Shown in pieces: positions 24,741 to 32,544 of a DNA stretch of 64,000 nt (position 1 is the stretch's first letter; every line of letters starts with the position of its first letter). The notes beneath the pieces are model-generated. The model was not told where the DNA came from and searched no databases. It saw only the letters and a program-made list of their open reading frames with translations. The stretch comes from Verrucomicrobiaceae bacterium. Its GTDB lineage: Bacteria; Verrucomicrobiota; Verrucomicrobiia; Verrucomicrobiales; Verrucomicrobiaceae. The stretch is from NCBI GenBank assembly GCA_024232965.1, contig JACKQF010000010.1, forward strand, positions 49,111-113,110. The letters are read 5' to 3'. The position numbers and the translations under genes are program-made.

Positions 24741-25118
24741 TCACGGGTGCTTTCCGTGATAAAAGTCAGCGATGTCTTGCCGAAGACCCTCGCCCTGCCT
24801 CCGCTCCACCACCACCCCACCTTCGATCTTCAGGATCAGGGTATTCATGCAGACCTGCCCGCCTTTGATGCTAGGGTCACTCCAGTAGAGCCAGTTCTTC
24901 GTCGTCGGGGAATCAGACGTGCTGTCGGGTTTCCCCAACGCTTTCAGGACATCTCCTTCTTGGGTGCCAGCAACGATTGCAGCAGCCTGCTCTGTCCGGT
25001 CATGCCACTTCACCTGCCGCTCCTTCACGTACTCATCTGCAAAATTTTGCATCGTGCTCTGTGAGGGAGAGCATCCCATCAGCAAGATCGGAATCAGAAT
25101 GGATGGCAGTGTTTTCAT
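24741..25118 (-). CDS. Small lipoprotein with BamE-like pattern
   Basis: A 125-aa lipoprotein: MKTLPSILIPILLMGC gives a signal sequence with a lipobox at Cys16. The mature part has the order IVAGTQEGDVLKALGKPDS, WLYWSD and LILKIEGGVVVERRQGEG, which resembles the SmpA/BamE fold, where GxxxxxVxxxLGxPD is followed by two strands. The relation is by pattern only. An in-frame ATG two codons upstream (25124) is an alternative start. Confidence 0.5.
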   Translation of the reverse strand: MKTLPSILIPILLMGCSPSQSTMQNFADEYVKERQVKWHDRTEQAAAIVAGTQEGDVLKALGKPDSTSDSPTTKNWLYWSDPSIKGGQVCMNTLILKIEGGVVVERRQGEGLRQDIADFYHGKHP

Positions 25119-25240
25119 GAGCATCACGGTATCAAAGTTTCGGATCAGGCGGGGGTGAGGGGGGGGAAGGGTTGATGATGCGACAGATGCCACTCGAGCC
25201 GTTTGCACTCGTTTTGTCCGCCTCCGGTTGTGGATAAGAG

Positions 25241-25747
25241 TTAGTTCGCATAGGTGCAGTTTATGTAACCTCCCCCAATGTCGTAAAGCCGCTGCACGAT
25301 GAGAGGAACCTTCACCCTGCTGTATCTGCGGGTATGGAGCTTCTTGTCATGCCAGAACGCGATGTGCAGACCATCCGCGAATGCAACGTTGGGCAAGGAA
25401 GCGGGCAAGACTGGAAGCAACTCTCGGACTGAAACAACCTGATAGTCACTCAAAGGACGAGTGTGTGATGCCTGAACTGCGTGATCGAAAACATCCCGCG
25501 CCGTGTAAACGGAGATCTTCTGGAGATCAATGGTCATGGCGCGGCCAACTCGCATATTGCCGGCATCGAACCAAAGACAGCGAACCTCTTGTTCAGCGCA
25601 TTCTGAAAGATAGCTCTCGAAATGCTGCAAGTTCACCTTGGCCATTTCAACGTCGATCTTGTCTGCCGTGATTCGAGGTGTCTGCCCCATGGTCCTCACG
25701 ACGGGAAACGCCACTAGAGTAAGGAGAGCTAAGCGAAGGAGCTTCAT
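25241..25747 (-). CDS. Hypothetical secreted protein
   Basis: A 168-aa protein with a signal peptide (about residues 1-22, ending RTMGQ). I recognise no family. The ISVYTARDVFDHAVQAS segment is faintly like the short N-terminal domains of secretins and TonB receptors, which is not enough for a call. It lies at the edge of the accessory island, on the same strand as the lipoprotein gene. Confidence 0.55.
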   Translation of the reverse strand: MKLLRLALLTLVAFPVVRTMGQTPRITADKIDVEMAKVNLQHFESYLSECAEQEVRCLWFDAGNMRVGRAMTIDLQKISVYTARDVFDHAVQASHTRPLSDYQVVSVRELLPVLPASLPNVAFADGLHIAFWHDKKLHTRRYSRVKVPLIVQRLYDIGGGYINCTYAN

Positions 25748-25834
25748 GTCGAGTGGCGTGGAGGGTTGAGCGACAGAGAAATTGTACCACACGCCACTGC
25801 GATGTGTGAAAACGCTTTGATGCGGAATTCATCT

Positions 25835-25903
25835 CCAGCAGATTCAGGGAGGCCCACAGATTTGTATTTGCTCTTCATCTGTTGGCCTTCCTGAATCTGC
25901 TGG
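25835..25903. repeat. Long near-perfect inverted repeat (27-bp arms)
   Basis: CCAGCAGATTCAGGGAGGCC (25835-25854) pairs with the complement at 25884-25903 with one mismatch. The pairing continues with ACAGAT and ATCTGT (25856-25861, 25877-25882) after one more mismatch. The loop is 15 nt. No T-run follows on either strand. A stem this long suggests a transcription barrier, a structured RNA, or recombination/insertion ends. Confidence 0.85.
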
Positions 25904-26335
25904 AAATCACAAAACATACCGACGCTAGGTATAGTTGGCCGAACAGGAGCATTATCGACAAATCCGCCGTTCTGTCAGTACCTTTATCCCTGACCTAAAG
26001 GTAGCACTTCCCCCGAAGATCTGGAGGGCGTGGCGTCCGAGGCCAGGCTCGCCTGCTACCGGGCCAACAAACCCTTCAGGACCAAGGAATAGATTCTGCC
26101 CCCGCCCGCGTCGGATGCGCGGAATTTAGGACCGAAGTTCAACCCATCATTGATCTGCCAGGTTCTCCGCAGCCGCTCATGAGCCGCCGACTCCTATGAC
26201 GAGCGCGGCAAACTGTTGTCGAGTTCAAGGCTGAGTTAGGACATGGTCAACGAATACTTCACCTCAGACCACGCTCCATTTTCTGGGAAGGGGTGCGACG
26301 CGCCGAAACCGCTGATCATGAACGGCTTAGACTGA
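25904..26335. other. Gene-free spacer
   Basis: No gene is supported. A 64-codon open frame on the plus strand near 25935 is Pro/Arg-rich toward its end and has no features. The interval lies between the long inverted repeat and the second minisatellite. Confidence 0.4.
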
Positions 26336-26442
26336 TCACACCCACCTCGGGAATGTCATTTCCACACTAGGAAAAGACGTTTCCGGGGTCGGAAACGCAA
26401 AATCCAGACGGTGAAATCCAGTTTCCCTGCTTTCCCACGGCA

Positions 26443-26692
26443 GGGGAAGGTCTTCAAACGCCATGGGAAAGTCTTCAGACGCCGGGGGAAGGTCTTCGAA
26501 CGGCGAGGGAAAGTCTTCAAACGCCAGGGGAAGGTCTTCAAACGACGAGGGAAAGTCTTCAGACGCCGGGGGAAGGTCTTCGAACGACGCGGGAAAGTCT
26601 TCGGACGACGCGGGAAAGTCTTCTAACGCCAGGGGAAAGCCTTCGGACGCTGGGGGAAGGTCTTCGAACGACGAGGGAAAGTCGTCAGCGGC
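26443..26692. repeat. 21-bp minisatellite (GGGAAGGTCTTC-type units)
   Basis: About twelve tandem 21-bp units, each starting GGGAA(A/G)GTCTTC and followed by a variable nine-base part. Each unit is seven codons, so several frames stay open: a minus-strand frame (26336-26971) repeats (S/A)FEDLP-type heptads and continues the FP-rich pattern after the array; plus-strand frames repeat GKVFxRR or GKSSxxxx. I do not call a protein, because the flanks have no coding character that decides the frame. If translated, the minus strand is the best candidate. Confidence 0.85.
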
Positions 26693-26987
26693 TTGACCGA
26701 GTGCGCGGCGTGCGTGTCCGAGCACCTGGATTTCCGTGAATCCGCTCGCGCCACGCCAAGAGCTTCCCGAAGCTCGGGAACCCCATTTTTGCCACGAAAT
26801 GCCCTTCCGGGACCTCGGGAACTCCATTTTCGTCCCCAATAAGACCCTCCCACCCGATTCCATGCCGCACAGCCGTGCACGCGATCCCGCCGGCCATGAG
26901 GGCAAGCTGCCCTGGCGAACTCCCCCCGCCCCGCAGACCGACGTCCCGACCGGGACGGGACCCGCTCCCAAAAAGGCTACCCCTCCC

Positions 26988-27180
26988 GCGAACTAACCCG
27001 ATATTCCAAGCGCAATATCAGCCCCTCCAGAGTCCCAAAAGATTCAGGCACCCAATCCATCCCAAAACTCACCCCTCCAGCACGAAACCCTTGACCCACC
27101 AACCTCCGAGCCTCAATCTCGTCACACCCAAGCCGCAAAGATATCGACCGTGCTGATACCACATCGTACGAACAACACTG
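26988..27180. repeat. Dispersed ~190-bp repeat, copy A
   Basis: The first ~137 bp match copy B at 29600-29736 almost base for base. The unit starts GCGAACTAACCCGATATTCC and ends CGAACAACAC. The end portion also matches the partial copy at 28576-28702. The minus strand of A and B is open and would encode related peptides (DEIEARRLVGQGFRAGG...), so a coding origin is possible. It sits directly upstream of a small gene, as the other copies do. Confidence 0.85.
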
Positions 27181-27213
27181 TTCGGCCAAGAAGTGGAGTC
27201 CATCGCCAAGCCC

Positions 27214-27744
27214 ATGAAGACAGCGCTTTTAATCCTCTTTGGTTGCATGCTCGCCAGTTGCGCTCCAATTCCACACTATGCCGTGCTCGCGACCAAACTC
27301 GCGGGTCGAGTGGTTGATGACCATAACCAGCCAGTTACAGGAGCACAGGTTGATTATCTGTTTCGCGGCGGGCGCCAGTTGGGGCGGACCACGACTCAGA
27401 GTGATGGTAGCTTCTCTTTGGGTCCTTTTCGTCAGTGGTTCTATCTGACCTACATTGGTTCACCGGGTGTGGCACCGTTCCCATACACCCTTGAACGGCC
27501 AGCACACTTGCCAGATGCCATTCGGATTTCCAGCGGTGCAGCCACCGCCATCTATCTGCGTGGATCAAGTCAAGATCACGAATCACGCTTGGACGACCGC
27601 ACTCGACGATTTGTGCAGCTACCCCGATCACCACGTTGGACACCAGAGGACAGGACATTTCGAGTTGGTCGAGCCATGAGAGATACAGAACTTCCGAAAA
27701 TGCCTGCCCAGCCACCATCGTTGCCAGCCAAGATTACCGAATGA
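27214..27744 (+). CDS. Lipoprotein with carboxypeptidase-regulatory-like domain
   Basis: A 176-aa protein. MKTALLILFGCMLASC gives a lipobox with Cys16. Residues about 30-100 follow the pattern of a CarboxypepD_reg/Ig-like beta-sandwich: LAGRVVDDHNQPVTGAQVDYLF, then GRTTTQSDGSFSLGPF. The rest is charged and unrecognised. ATG 27214 is chosen because the lipoprotein signal starts there; an upstream in-frame start at 27193 exists. An attC-like site begins 25 bp after the stop. Confidence 0.6.
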   Translation: MKTALLILFGCMLASCAPIPHYAVLATKLAGRVVDDHNQPVTGAQVDYLFRGGRQLGRTTTQSDGSFSLGPFRQWFYLTYIGSPGVAPFPYTLERPAHLPDAIRISSGAATAIYLRGSSQDHESRLDDRTRRFVQLPRSPRWTPEDRTFRVGRAMRDTELPKMPAQPPSLPAKITE

Positions 27745-27768
27745 GAAACCGCCTAGAACGAACGGCGC

Positions 27769-27858
27769 CGAACAAAACGGATGCAGGCATCGGCTCGAAT
27801 GGCATTCTTCGTGTGCTCAACGCTTCCCCTCGCCGGTGCCACCACTCTATCGTTATCC
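27769..27858 (+). other. attC-like recombination site
   Basis: Outer arms AACGGAT (27776-27782) and ATCGTT (27849-27854) are complementary with one extra unpaired G on the left, as in integron attC sites, which carry extrahelical bases. Inner arms GGCATCGGC (27786-27794) and GCCGGTGCC (27832-27840) pair over 9 bp with one wobble, around a 37-nt loop. The site starts right after a small gene and ends 70 bp before the next, the expected place in a cassette array. No integrase or attI is visible. Confidence 0.45.
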
Positions 27859-27927
27859 CAAGAAATGACATGCGTGACCAACGTTGCAATCGTCACTCTG
27901 GTCACCCCTTGTGAGGATCGCTCAACA

Positions 27928-28512
27928 ATGACTGCCAAGCCCGAACTAAACGATACCGACGAATACATCTTGGCCGCGATCCGAAAGTGGGTGTGGTCAG
28001 GCTTTTACACCCCAGATGAAGTCGACTACATGATCGACGATATCCTTGAAGGCGAAGCACACGAAGACTACCTGCGAAGTGCCGTTGGGACTGAGTTTGC
28101 GAAGAAGCGAGAAGACGAAAAGACGTGGCCAGAACAGACGGATTGTGACCGTCTAGATTCTGTGTTCACCGTATTGGAGAAGAGGAACATTCTTTGCCTT
28201 CAGAACGCAGGATATGAGATGTCCGATGGACACCAGAAGGCTTTTGAAGTGCTCTCAGATCAACCGGGACACAGCTACACGGGGTATTGCTTCTACCATG
28301 GTCAGGATCTCGAACGGGCGTTGGACGGAGGGGGCCTGATGATAGCCTTCGATCACGTTGAAGGTGATGTGGCGGACAAGGTCAGGATGGGACTTGCCCT
28401 GAAAGAGGAGTTGGAGTGTGCGGGGTTTCAGATCGAATGGGACGGAACTGCGGATCAACGGATAAACGTTCCGAAGATTGAATGGAAACGCCGTTACCGA
28501 AACGGGGAATAA
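27928..28512 (+). CDS. DUF6891-like protein
   Basis: A 194-aa soluble, acidic protein. The start region (AAIRKWVWSGFYTPDEVDYMIDDIL), the middle part with FTVLEKRNILCLQNAGYEMSDGHQKAFEVL and GHSYTGYCFYHGQDLERAL, and the FDHVEG / IEWDGTADQRI end agree with proteins annotated as DUF6891, whose function is unknown. ATG 27928 fits the domain start; the upstream frame overlaps the attC-like site. The gene has low GC by eye. It ends at TAA, followed within eight bases by GTTAGAT. Confidence 0.6.
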   Translation: MTAKPELNDTDEYILAAIRKWVWSGFYTPDEVDYMIDDILEGEAHEDYLRSAVGTEFAKKREDEKTWPEQTDCDRLDSVFTVLEKRNILCLQNAGYEMSDGHQKAFEVLSDQPGHSYTGYCFYHGQDLERALDGGGLMIAFDHVEGDVADKVRMGLALKEELECAGFQIEWDGTADQRINVPKIEWKRRYRNGE

Positions 28513-28575
28513 CTCCGACGTTAGATGACTTCGCGCCCATGAAGGAATCTGAGCACTTTATCCGACAGGGGACCA

Positions 28576-28702
28576 GATGCCAATTATCCAATAGTTGCGC
28601 ACCTGTTGGTACACCCGCAAGCGCACCCGCCCGAACTCAATTTCGTCACTCCTTAGCCAAAAAAACATCGGCCGTGCTGACGTGGCATCGCACGAACAAC
28701 AC
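28576..28702. repeat. Dispersed repeat, partial copy C
   Basis: It starts with a GATGCCAATTATCCAATAG-type left part that also occurs at 29529 and 30632, and ends with CATCGCACGAACAACAC as in copies A and B. The ~130-bp central part of A and B is missing or replaced. It lies between the DUF6891-like gene and the 3' end of the HNH-like gene. Confidence 0.7.
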
Positions 28703-28716
28703 TGGTAAGCCCCTAC

Positions 28717-29454
28717 TCATGTCTCCAGTTCCAACACGCGGTCGAACTCCCACAAATCGTGAAACCGGAAATCTACATCGTCCGGTTTCTGCGATTCAGG
28801 GTAGCACCTCAATGGTAGCCTCCCGTTAGGCCCGTAGTAGCTGGGATGAGCGCCCGGAGCGCGGAACACCCGAATGGCCAGGTGATTTAGCTGTATCACT
28901 GCCTTGAACGCCATTTTCCCCTCATGAACCTGCCACTGCGGCGAGTTTCCGCCATTCCGCACCCAGAACCCGTGGGACAAAACACCGCCAACTGCTTTTT
29001 CGTGTATCTGCGCTACCTCCACCACTAAGCCTTCCGCAATCCGCCCCTCATACAACGCCCTGGCCGTCGCACCGTCCACGACGTTTTCCATCATCGAGTT
29101 TGTATCCATCATTATCACCGTCTTGAGAGCCCACTTTGCCAGCATTTCTTTCTCCGGCAGTGCCAAGCGCAGTATTTCGCACGCGAGCTTCGGCCACGCA
29201 GGCTCGACAAGCATTCCCATTCGGTGCTGGAACCACACTTCGAGTTTGCTCATCCAGCCGTTATTGCATTCGTCGCACACTGCCTTCGTTGTGTAGCTTT
29301 TCAGCCCATGTGCAGGCCGACTTTTCAGACTGTGGGCGTTTCGATGCCCCACAACGACAGGATAGTCCTTCGCATTCATCCGCTCGATCAGCCACTGAGC
29401 GATGATGTGCTCTACATTTCCACCCGGACTTCCACAGAAAGCGCAGATTTTCAT
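28717..29454 (-). CDS. HNH-like zinc-finger protein
   Basis: A 245-aa protein that opens with a treble-clef HNH-like motif: C4-xx-C7, EHIIAQWL (residues 15-22), and VCDECNNGWMSKLE (about 59-72), where the second cysteine pair is followed by the conserved Asn. This order is typical of HNH_5-type nuclease fingers in restriction, toxin and mobile contexts. The C-terminal part is unrecognised. ATG 29454 is chosen; a longer frame upstream reads through a 12-bp tandem duplication and is not protein-like. It is the only minus-strand gene in this part of the island. Confidence 0.6.
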   Translation of the reverse strand: MKICAFCGSPGGNVEHIIAQWLIERMNAKDYPVVVGHRNAHSLKSRPAHGLKSYTTKAVCDECNNGWMSKLEVWFQHRMGMLVEPAWPKLACEILRLALPEKEMLAKWALKTVIMMDTNSMMENVVDGATARALYEGRIAEGLVVEVAQIHEKAVGGVLSHGFWVRNGGNSPQWQVHEGKMAFKAVIQLNHLAIRVFRAPGAHPSYYGPNGRLPLRCYPESQKPDDVDFRFHDLWEFDRVLELET

Positions 29455-29528
29455 TGGGCAGATTATGCCACACGAACGTCTCCAAACCAGAAGCAGATAA
29501 GGCAAATGCCGGTCTAGATGCCGGTCTA

Positions 29529-29790
29529 GATGCAAATTATCAACTAGTTGCGGACCTGTTGGTCCACCTTCGGACGCTCCCCAAAAGAGCTCAACGCCAG
29601 CGAACCAACCCGATATTCCAAGCGCAATATCAGCCCATCCAGAGCCCCAAAAGATTCAGGCACCCAAACAATCCCAAAACTCACCCCTCCAGCACGAAAC
29701 CCTTGACCCACCAACCTCCGGGCCTCAATCTCGTCATCCACAGGCCGGAAAAATATTGACCGAACCAAGATGGCATCGGACGAACAACAC
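29529..29790. repeat. Dispersed repeat, full copy B
   Basis: The left part at 29529-29568 is shared with 28576 and 30632. The ~190-bp main part at 29600-29790 is nearly identical to copy A over 137 bp, then more diverged, and ends CATCGGACGAACAACAC. The following gene starts within 15 bp. A 12-bp tandem duplication (ATGCCGGTCTAG twice) abuts the left side. Confidence 0.85.
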
Positions 29791-29804
29791 CAACGCCCGT
29801 GAAA

Positions 29805-30209
29805 ATGAAGATCTATGCCATCGTCTGCACTCTAGTCGCGCTTGTTTTTCTGGCGCTATTCCTTGGCACAATCCCGGTAGCATTGGGCGGTGGTCAGGGT
29901 GTTCCATCACCGGACGGGGCGTTTCAGGCTACTGCAATCTCCCGCCACGACAAGAACCCGCTCGCTCTCGGCCGCCAGCAGACCTATTACGAGTTCACTG
30001 TCACGCGCGGCTATACGACCCCATTCAAGAAGGTCGTCTTTTACCCATCCGAGACCAACGACGGGATGGATTTTCGCTCCCTGCCGACGATTATTGCTTG
30101 GGCTCCAGACTCTTCCGAGGTCACTTTTACCATCCCGGGCGCTACCCTGAAGCTCGATATGCGAGATCACCCCCAATGGAAACAGATGCCAGAAATAGAA
30201 ATCAAATAG
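29805..30209 (+). CDS. Hypothetical membrane-anchored protein
   Basis: A 134-aa protein with an N-terminal hydrophobic segment (about residues 4-25) and a beta-rich exposed part (FQATAISRHD, YEFTVTRGY, VVFYPSET, SSEVTFTIPGATLKLDM). No family is recognised. ATG 29805 is preceded in frame by GTG 29799. It lies immediately after repeat copy B, like a cassette gene. Confidence 0.55.
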   Translation: MKIYAIVCTLVALVFLALFLGTIPVALGGGQGVPSPDGAFQATAISRHDKNPLALGRQQTYYEFTVTRGYTTPFKKVVFYPSETNDGMDFRSLPTIIAWAPDSSEVTFTIPGATLKLDMRDHPQWKQMPEIEIK

Positions 30210-30264
30210 TTCGTTCCCTGACACCGCGAATCTGTCTTCTTACGGGACCGCAAGACCCTAGAAT

Positions 30265-30600
30265 ATGCCTATTTTAGCCAGCGATATGGGCGGAATTGTG
30301 TGGGCGCTGGTGGCCGAGGGATCGTACTGCCTCAACTGCCTAGCCTGTCTAATTGGTTGCATTTTAGCCTGCTTCAACAAGCACCGGCGATTTGTGGGCC
30401 GAATAGGGGTGGTCACCATCTCCACAACTGCCGCCCTCTATTCTTTGTTGTTCAGGGACGGAGTCACCTTCGGGAATCCATTCAGCACTGCCGATGCTTT
30501 ATTCATTGTGGCGATCACTTTGCCCCCGCTGATATCGATTTTCCTCATCGTCATTGGTCGGCGAGACTCATTACCCGACGCCAAACGCGCAAGGCAATGA
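30265..30600 (+). CDS. Hypothetical membrane protein, three TM segments
   Basis: A 111-aa protein with hydrophobic segments near residues 10-36 (cysteine-rich: CLNCLACLIGCILACF), 45-62 and 75-97, and a short basic tail. No family is recognised. It follows the previous gene by 55 bp and is followed by a repeat-left-part copy. Confidence 0.5.
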   Translation: MPILASDMGGIVWALVAEGSYCLNCLACLIGCILACFNKHRRFVGRIGVVTISTTAALYSLLFRDGVTFGNPFSTADALFIVAITLPPLISIFLIVIGRRDSLPDAKRARQ

Positions 30601-30631
30601 ACCTAATGAGCAGAGCAGAGACCGGACCGCC

Positions 30632-30671
30632 GATGCCAGTTGCCAAAGCGTTGCGAACCCGTCGGTACACC
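30632..30671. repeat. Dispersed repeat, left-part copy D
   Basis: GATGCCAGTTGCC... GTTGCGAACCCGTCGGTACACC matches the left parts at 28576 and 29529 with several substitutions. It marks the right border of the accessory island, just before the IlvD-type gene. Confidence 0.6.
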
Positions 30672-30699
30672 GTTTGACGCCCCGACCTCTTCCACTGGA

Positions 30700-32460
30700 T
30701 CAATAGATCTCCGGCTCGGGGACGGCGGGGCCGTGTTGGAGGAAGTCGAAGTCGGCCCCTTCGTTGGCTTGGGTAACGTGCTCGACGTAGAGCTTGGCGT
30801 AGCCGCGATGGTAGCGTGGGGGGGCGGGCTGCCAGTCGGCGCGGCGGCTGGCTAGCTCTTCATCGCTGACGTGCAGGTGAATGCGACGGGCGGCGACATC
30901 GAGCTCGATGAGGTCTCCGTTGCGCACGAGTGCCAGTGGTCCGCCGATGGCGGCCTCGGGGGCGATGTGCAGGACGCAGGCGCCGTAGCTGGTGCCGCTC
31001 ATGCGGCAATCCGTCAGGCGCACCATGTCGCGGATGCCCTGCTGCAGCAGCTTCTTCGGGATCGGCAGCTGACCCCACTCGGGCATGCCGGGCGCGCCGA
31101 CGGGGCCGGCGTTGCGCAGGATGAGGACGCTGTCTTTGGTCACGTCCAGCTCGGGGTCGTCGATGCTGGCCTTGAGTGCGGCGTAGTTATCAAAGACCAA
31201 GGCTGGGCCGGTGTGCTGGAGCAACTCTGGGGTGGCGGCGGCGTGCTTGATCACGCAACCGTCGGGGGCGAGGTTGCCACGCAGGATGGCGGTGCCGCCG
31301 TCTGGCTGCAAGGCATTGGCCGGGGTGCGGATGACGTCGGGCTGGAAGATCTCGGCATCGGCGATGTTTTCCCCCAAGGTCTTGCCGGTGATGGTGGCCA
31401 CATCGGTGTGCAAAAGATCGCGCATGCCATTGAGCAGGGCGCAGAGACCTCCGGCGAGGAAGAACTCCTCCATCAGGTACTTGCCTGCGGGGCGGATATT
31501 GGCCAAGAGCGGGATGCGGCGGCTGATCTCGTCGAACTTTTCCAAGGGCAGCTTGATCCCCAGGCGACCCGCCATGGCGACGAGATGCACGATGGCATTG
31601 GTGCTGCCACCCAGGGCCATATCCACGGCGATGGCGTTTTCAAAAGAACGTTCGGTGACGAGGTCGGAGGGCTTGCGATCCAGCCAGACGTTTTCCACAA
31701 TCTGCCGACCCGCCATGGCTGCGGCGCGCGTGTGGGCGCTGTCCACGGCGGGAATGGACGAGGCACCAGGGATGACGAGGCCCAAGGTTTCCGCTAGGGC
31801 GGTCAGGGTGGAGGCGGTGCCCATGGTCATGCAGTGGCCGGGGCTGCGGGCGATGCCGTCCTCGATCTCGCACCACTGATCCCAGGTCAGATTGCCGGCG
31901 CGTTTTTCGTCCCAATACTTCCAGACATCGCTGCCAGAGCCCAGGGTCTCGCCATGCCAATTGCCCTTCATCATCGGGCCGCAGGGCATGTAAACAACGG
32001 GGATATCCATGCTAAAGGCACCCATCAAAAGGCCGGGCGTACTTTTATCGCAACCGCCCAAGAGCACCGCGCCATCGATGGGGTTCGCGCGCAGCATTTC
32101 CTCGGTCTCCATGGCCAAGAAATTGCGATGAAACATCGCGGTCGGTTTGGTCAACATCTCGCCCGCAGACATGACGGGGATCTCCATGGGATGACCGCCC
32201 GCCTGGAGGATGCCGCGCTTCACGGCATCGCAGGTCAGGCGCAGATGCATGTGGCAGGAGTTCAGGTCTGACCAGGTATTGAGGATGCCGATGATCGGCT
32301 TGCCCACGTAGTCCTCGGCATTCCAGCCAGATTGCTTGGCCCGCGACCGATGCCCAAAGGAGCGCAGTTCATCGCGACCGTACCAGCGCCAGGAGCGCAA
32401 TTGTTCAGGCGTGCGGGTGGCGTTGGCGGGGCGGGAGGATTCAGCGGAAGCGGCGTTCAT
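30700..32460 (-). CDS. IlvD/Edd family dehydratase, probable sugar-acid dehydratase
   Basis: A 586-aa [Fe-S] dehydratase. It has the family motifs GGCDKSTPGLLMGA (cluster Cys), SPGHCMTMGTAST (second Cys), MALGGSTNAIVHL and the C-terminal DCRMSGTSYGACVLHIAPEAA. IGILNTWSDLNSCH and GNWHGETLGSGSDVWKYW are characteristic of the L-arabinonate/sugar-acid dehydratase branch rather than of IlvD of valine synthesis. It would convert an aldonic or uronic acid derivative to a 2-keto-3-deoxy sugar acid. It is the last gene of a five-gene minus-strand operon. Confidence 0.87.
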   Translation of the reverse strand: MNAASAESSRPANATRTPEQLRSWRWYGRDELRSFGHRSRAKQSGWNAEDYVGKPIIGILNTWSDLNSCHMHLRLTCDAVKRGILQAGGHPMEIPVMSAGEMLTKPTAMFHRNFLAMETEEMLRANPIDGAVLLGGCDKSTPGLLMGAFSMDIPVVYMPCGPMMKGNWHGETLGSGSDVWKYWDEKRAGNLTWDQWCEIEDGIARSPGHCMTMGTASTLTALAETLGLVIPGASSIPAVDSAHTRAAAMAGRQIVENVWLDRKPSDLVTERSFENAIAVDMALGGSTNAIVHLVAMAGRLGIKLPLEKFDEISRRIPLLANIRPAGKYLMEEFFLAGGLCALLNGMRDLLHTDVATITGKTLGENIADAEIFQPDVIRTPANALQPDGGTAILRGNLAPDGCVIKHAAATPELLQHTGPALVFDNYAALKASIDDPELDVTKDSVLILRNAGPVGAPGMPEWGQLPIPKKLLQQGIRDMVRLTDCRMSGTSYGACVLHIAPEAAIGGPLALVRNGDLIELDVAARRIHLHVSDEELASRRADWQPAPPRYHRGYAKLYVEHVTQANEGADFDFLQHGPAVPEPEIY

Positions 32461-32544
32461 GCGAAAGAGCGGCCAACTTGGATGGAATCCCTGCCATTTC
32501 CAACGGAGAAGCAGCAAAAAGTGCGGGTGCCGAGGGCTGACGCA

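Noticed and set aside
25935..26129. A 64-codon plus-strand frame after the long inverted repeat
   Set aside because: The second half is Pro/Arg-rich and no supporting signal is seen.
26336..26971. A 211-codon minus-strand frame through the second minisatellite
   Set aside because: The 21-bp unit keeps several frames open, and the N-terminal ~90 codons show no coding character. Listed only as a repeat.
28513..28530. GAATAAC and GTTAGAT, both integron-like half sites, directly after the DUF6891-like gene
   Set aside because: Only six bases separate them, so no attC hairpin can form. It may be a deletion scar but cannot be supported as a site.
28540..28829. Plus-strand open frame starting MKESEHF over repeat copy C and the 3' end of the HNH-like gene
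   Set aside because: It runs through the repeat and antisense to the HNH-like gene, with no protein-like features.
30871..31797. A 308-codon plus-strand open frame opposite the IlvD/Edd gene
   Set aside because: The minus strand has all family motifs. The opposite frame is an antisense shadow.
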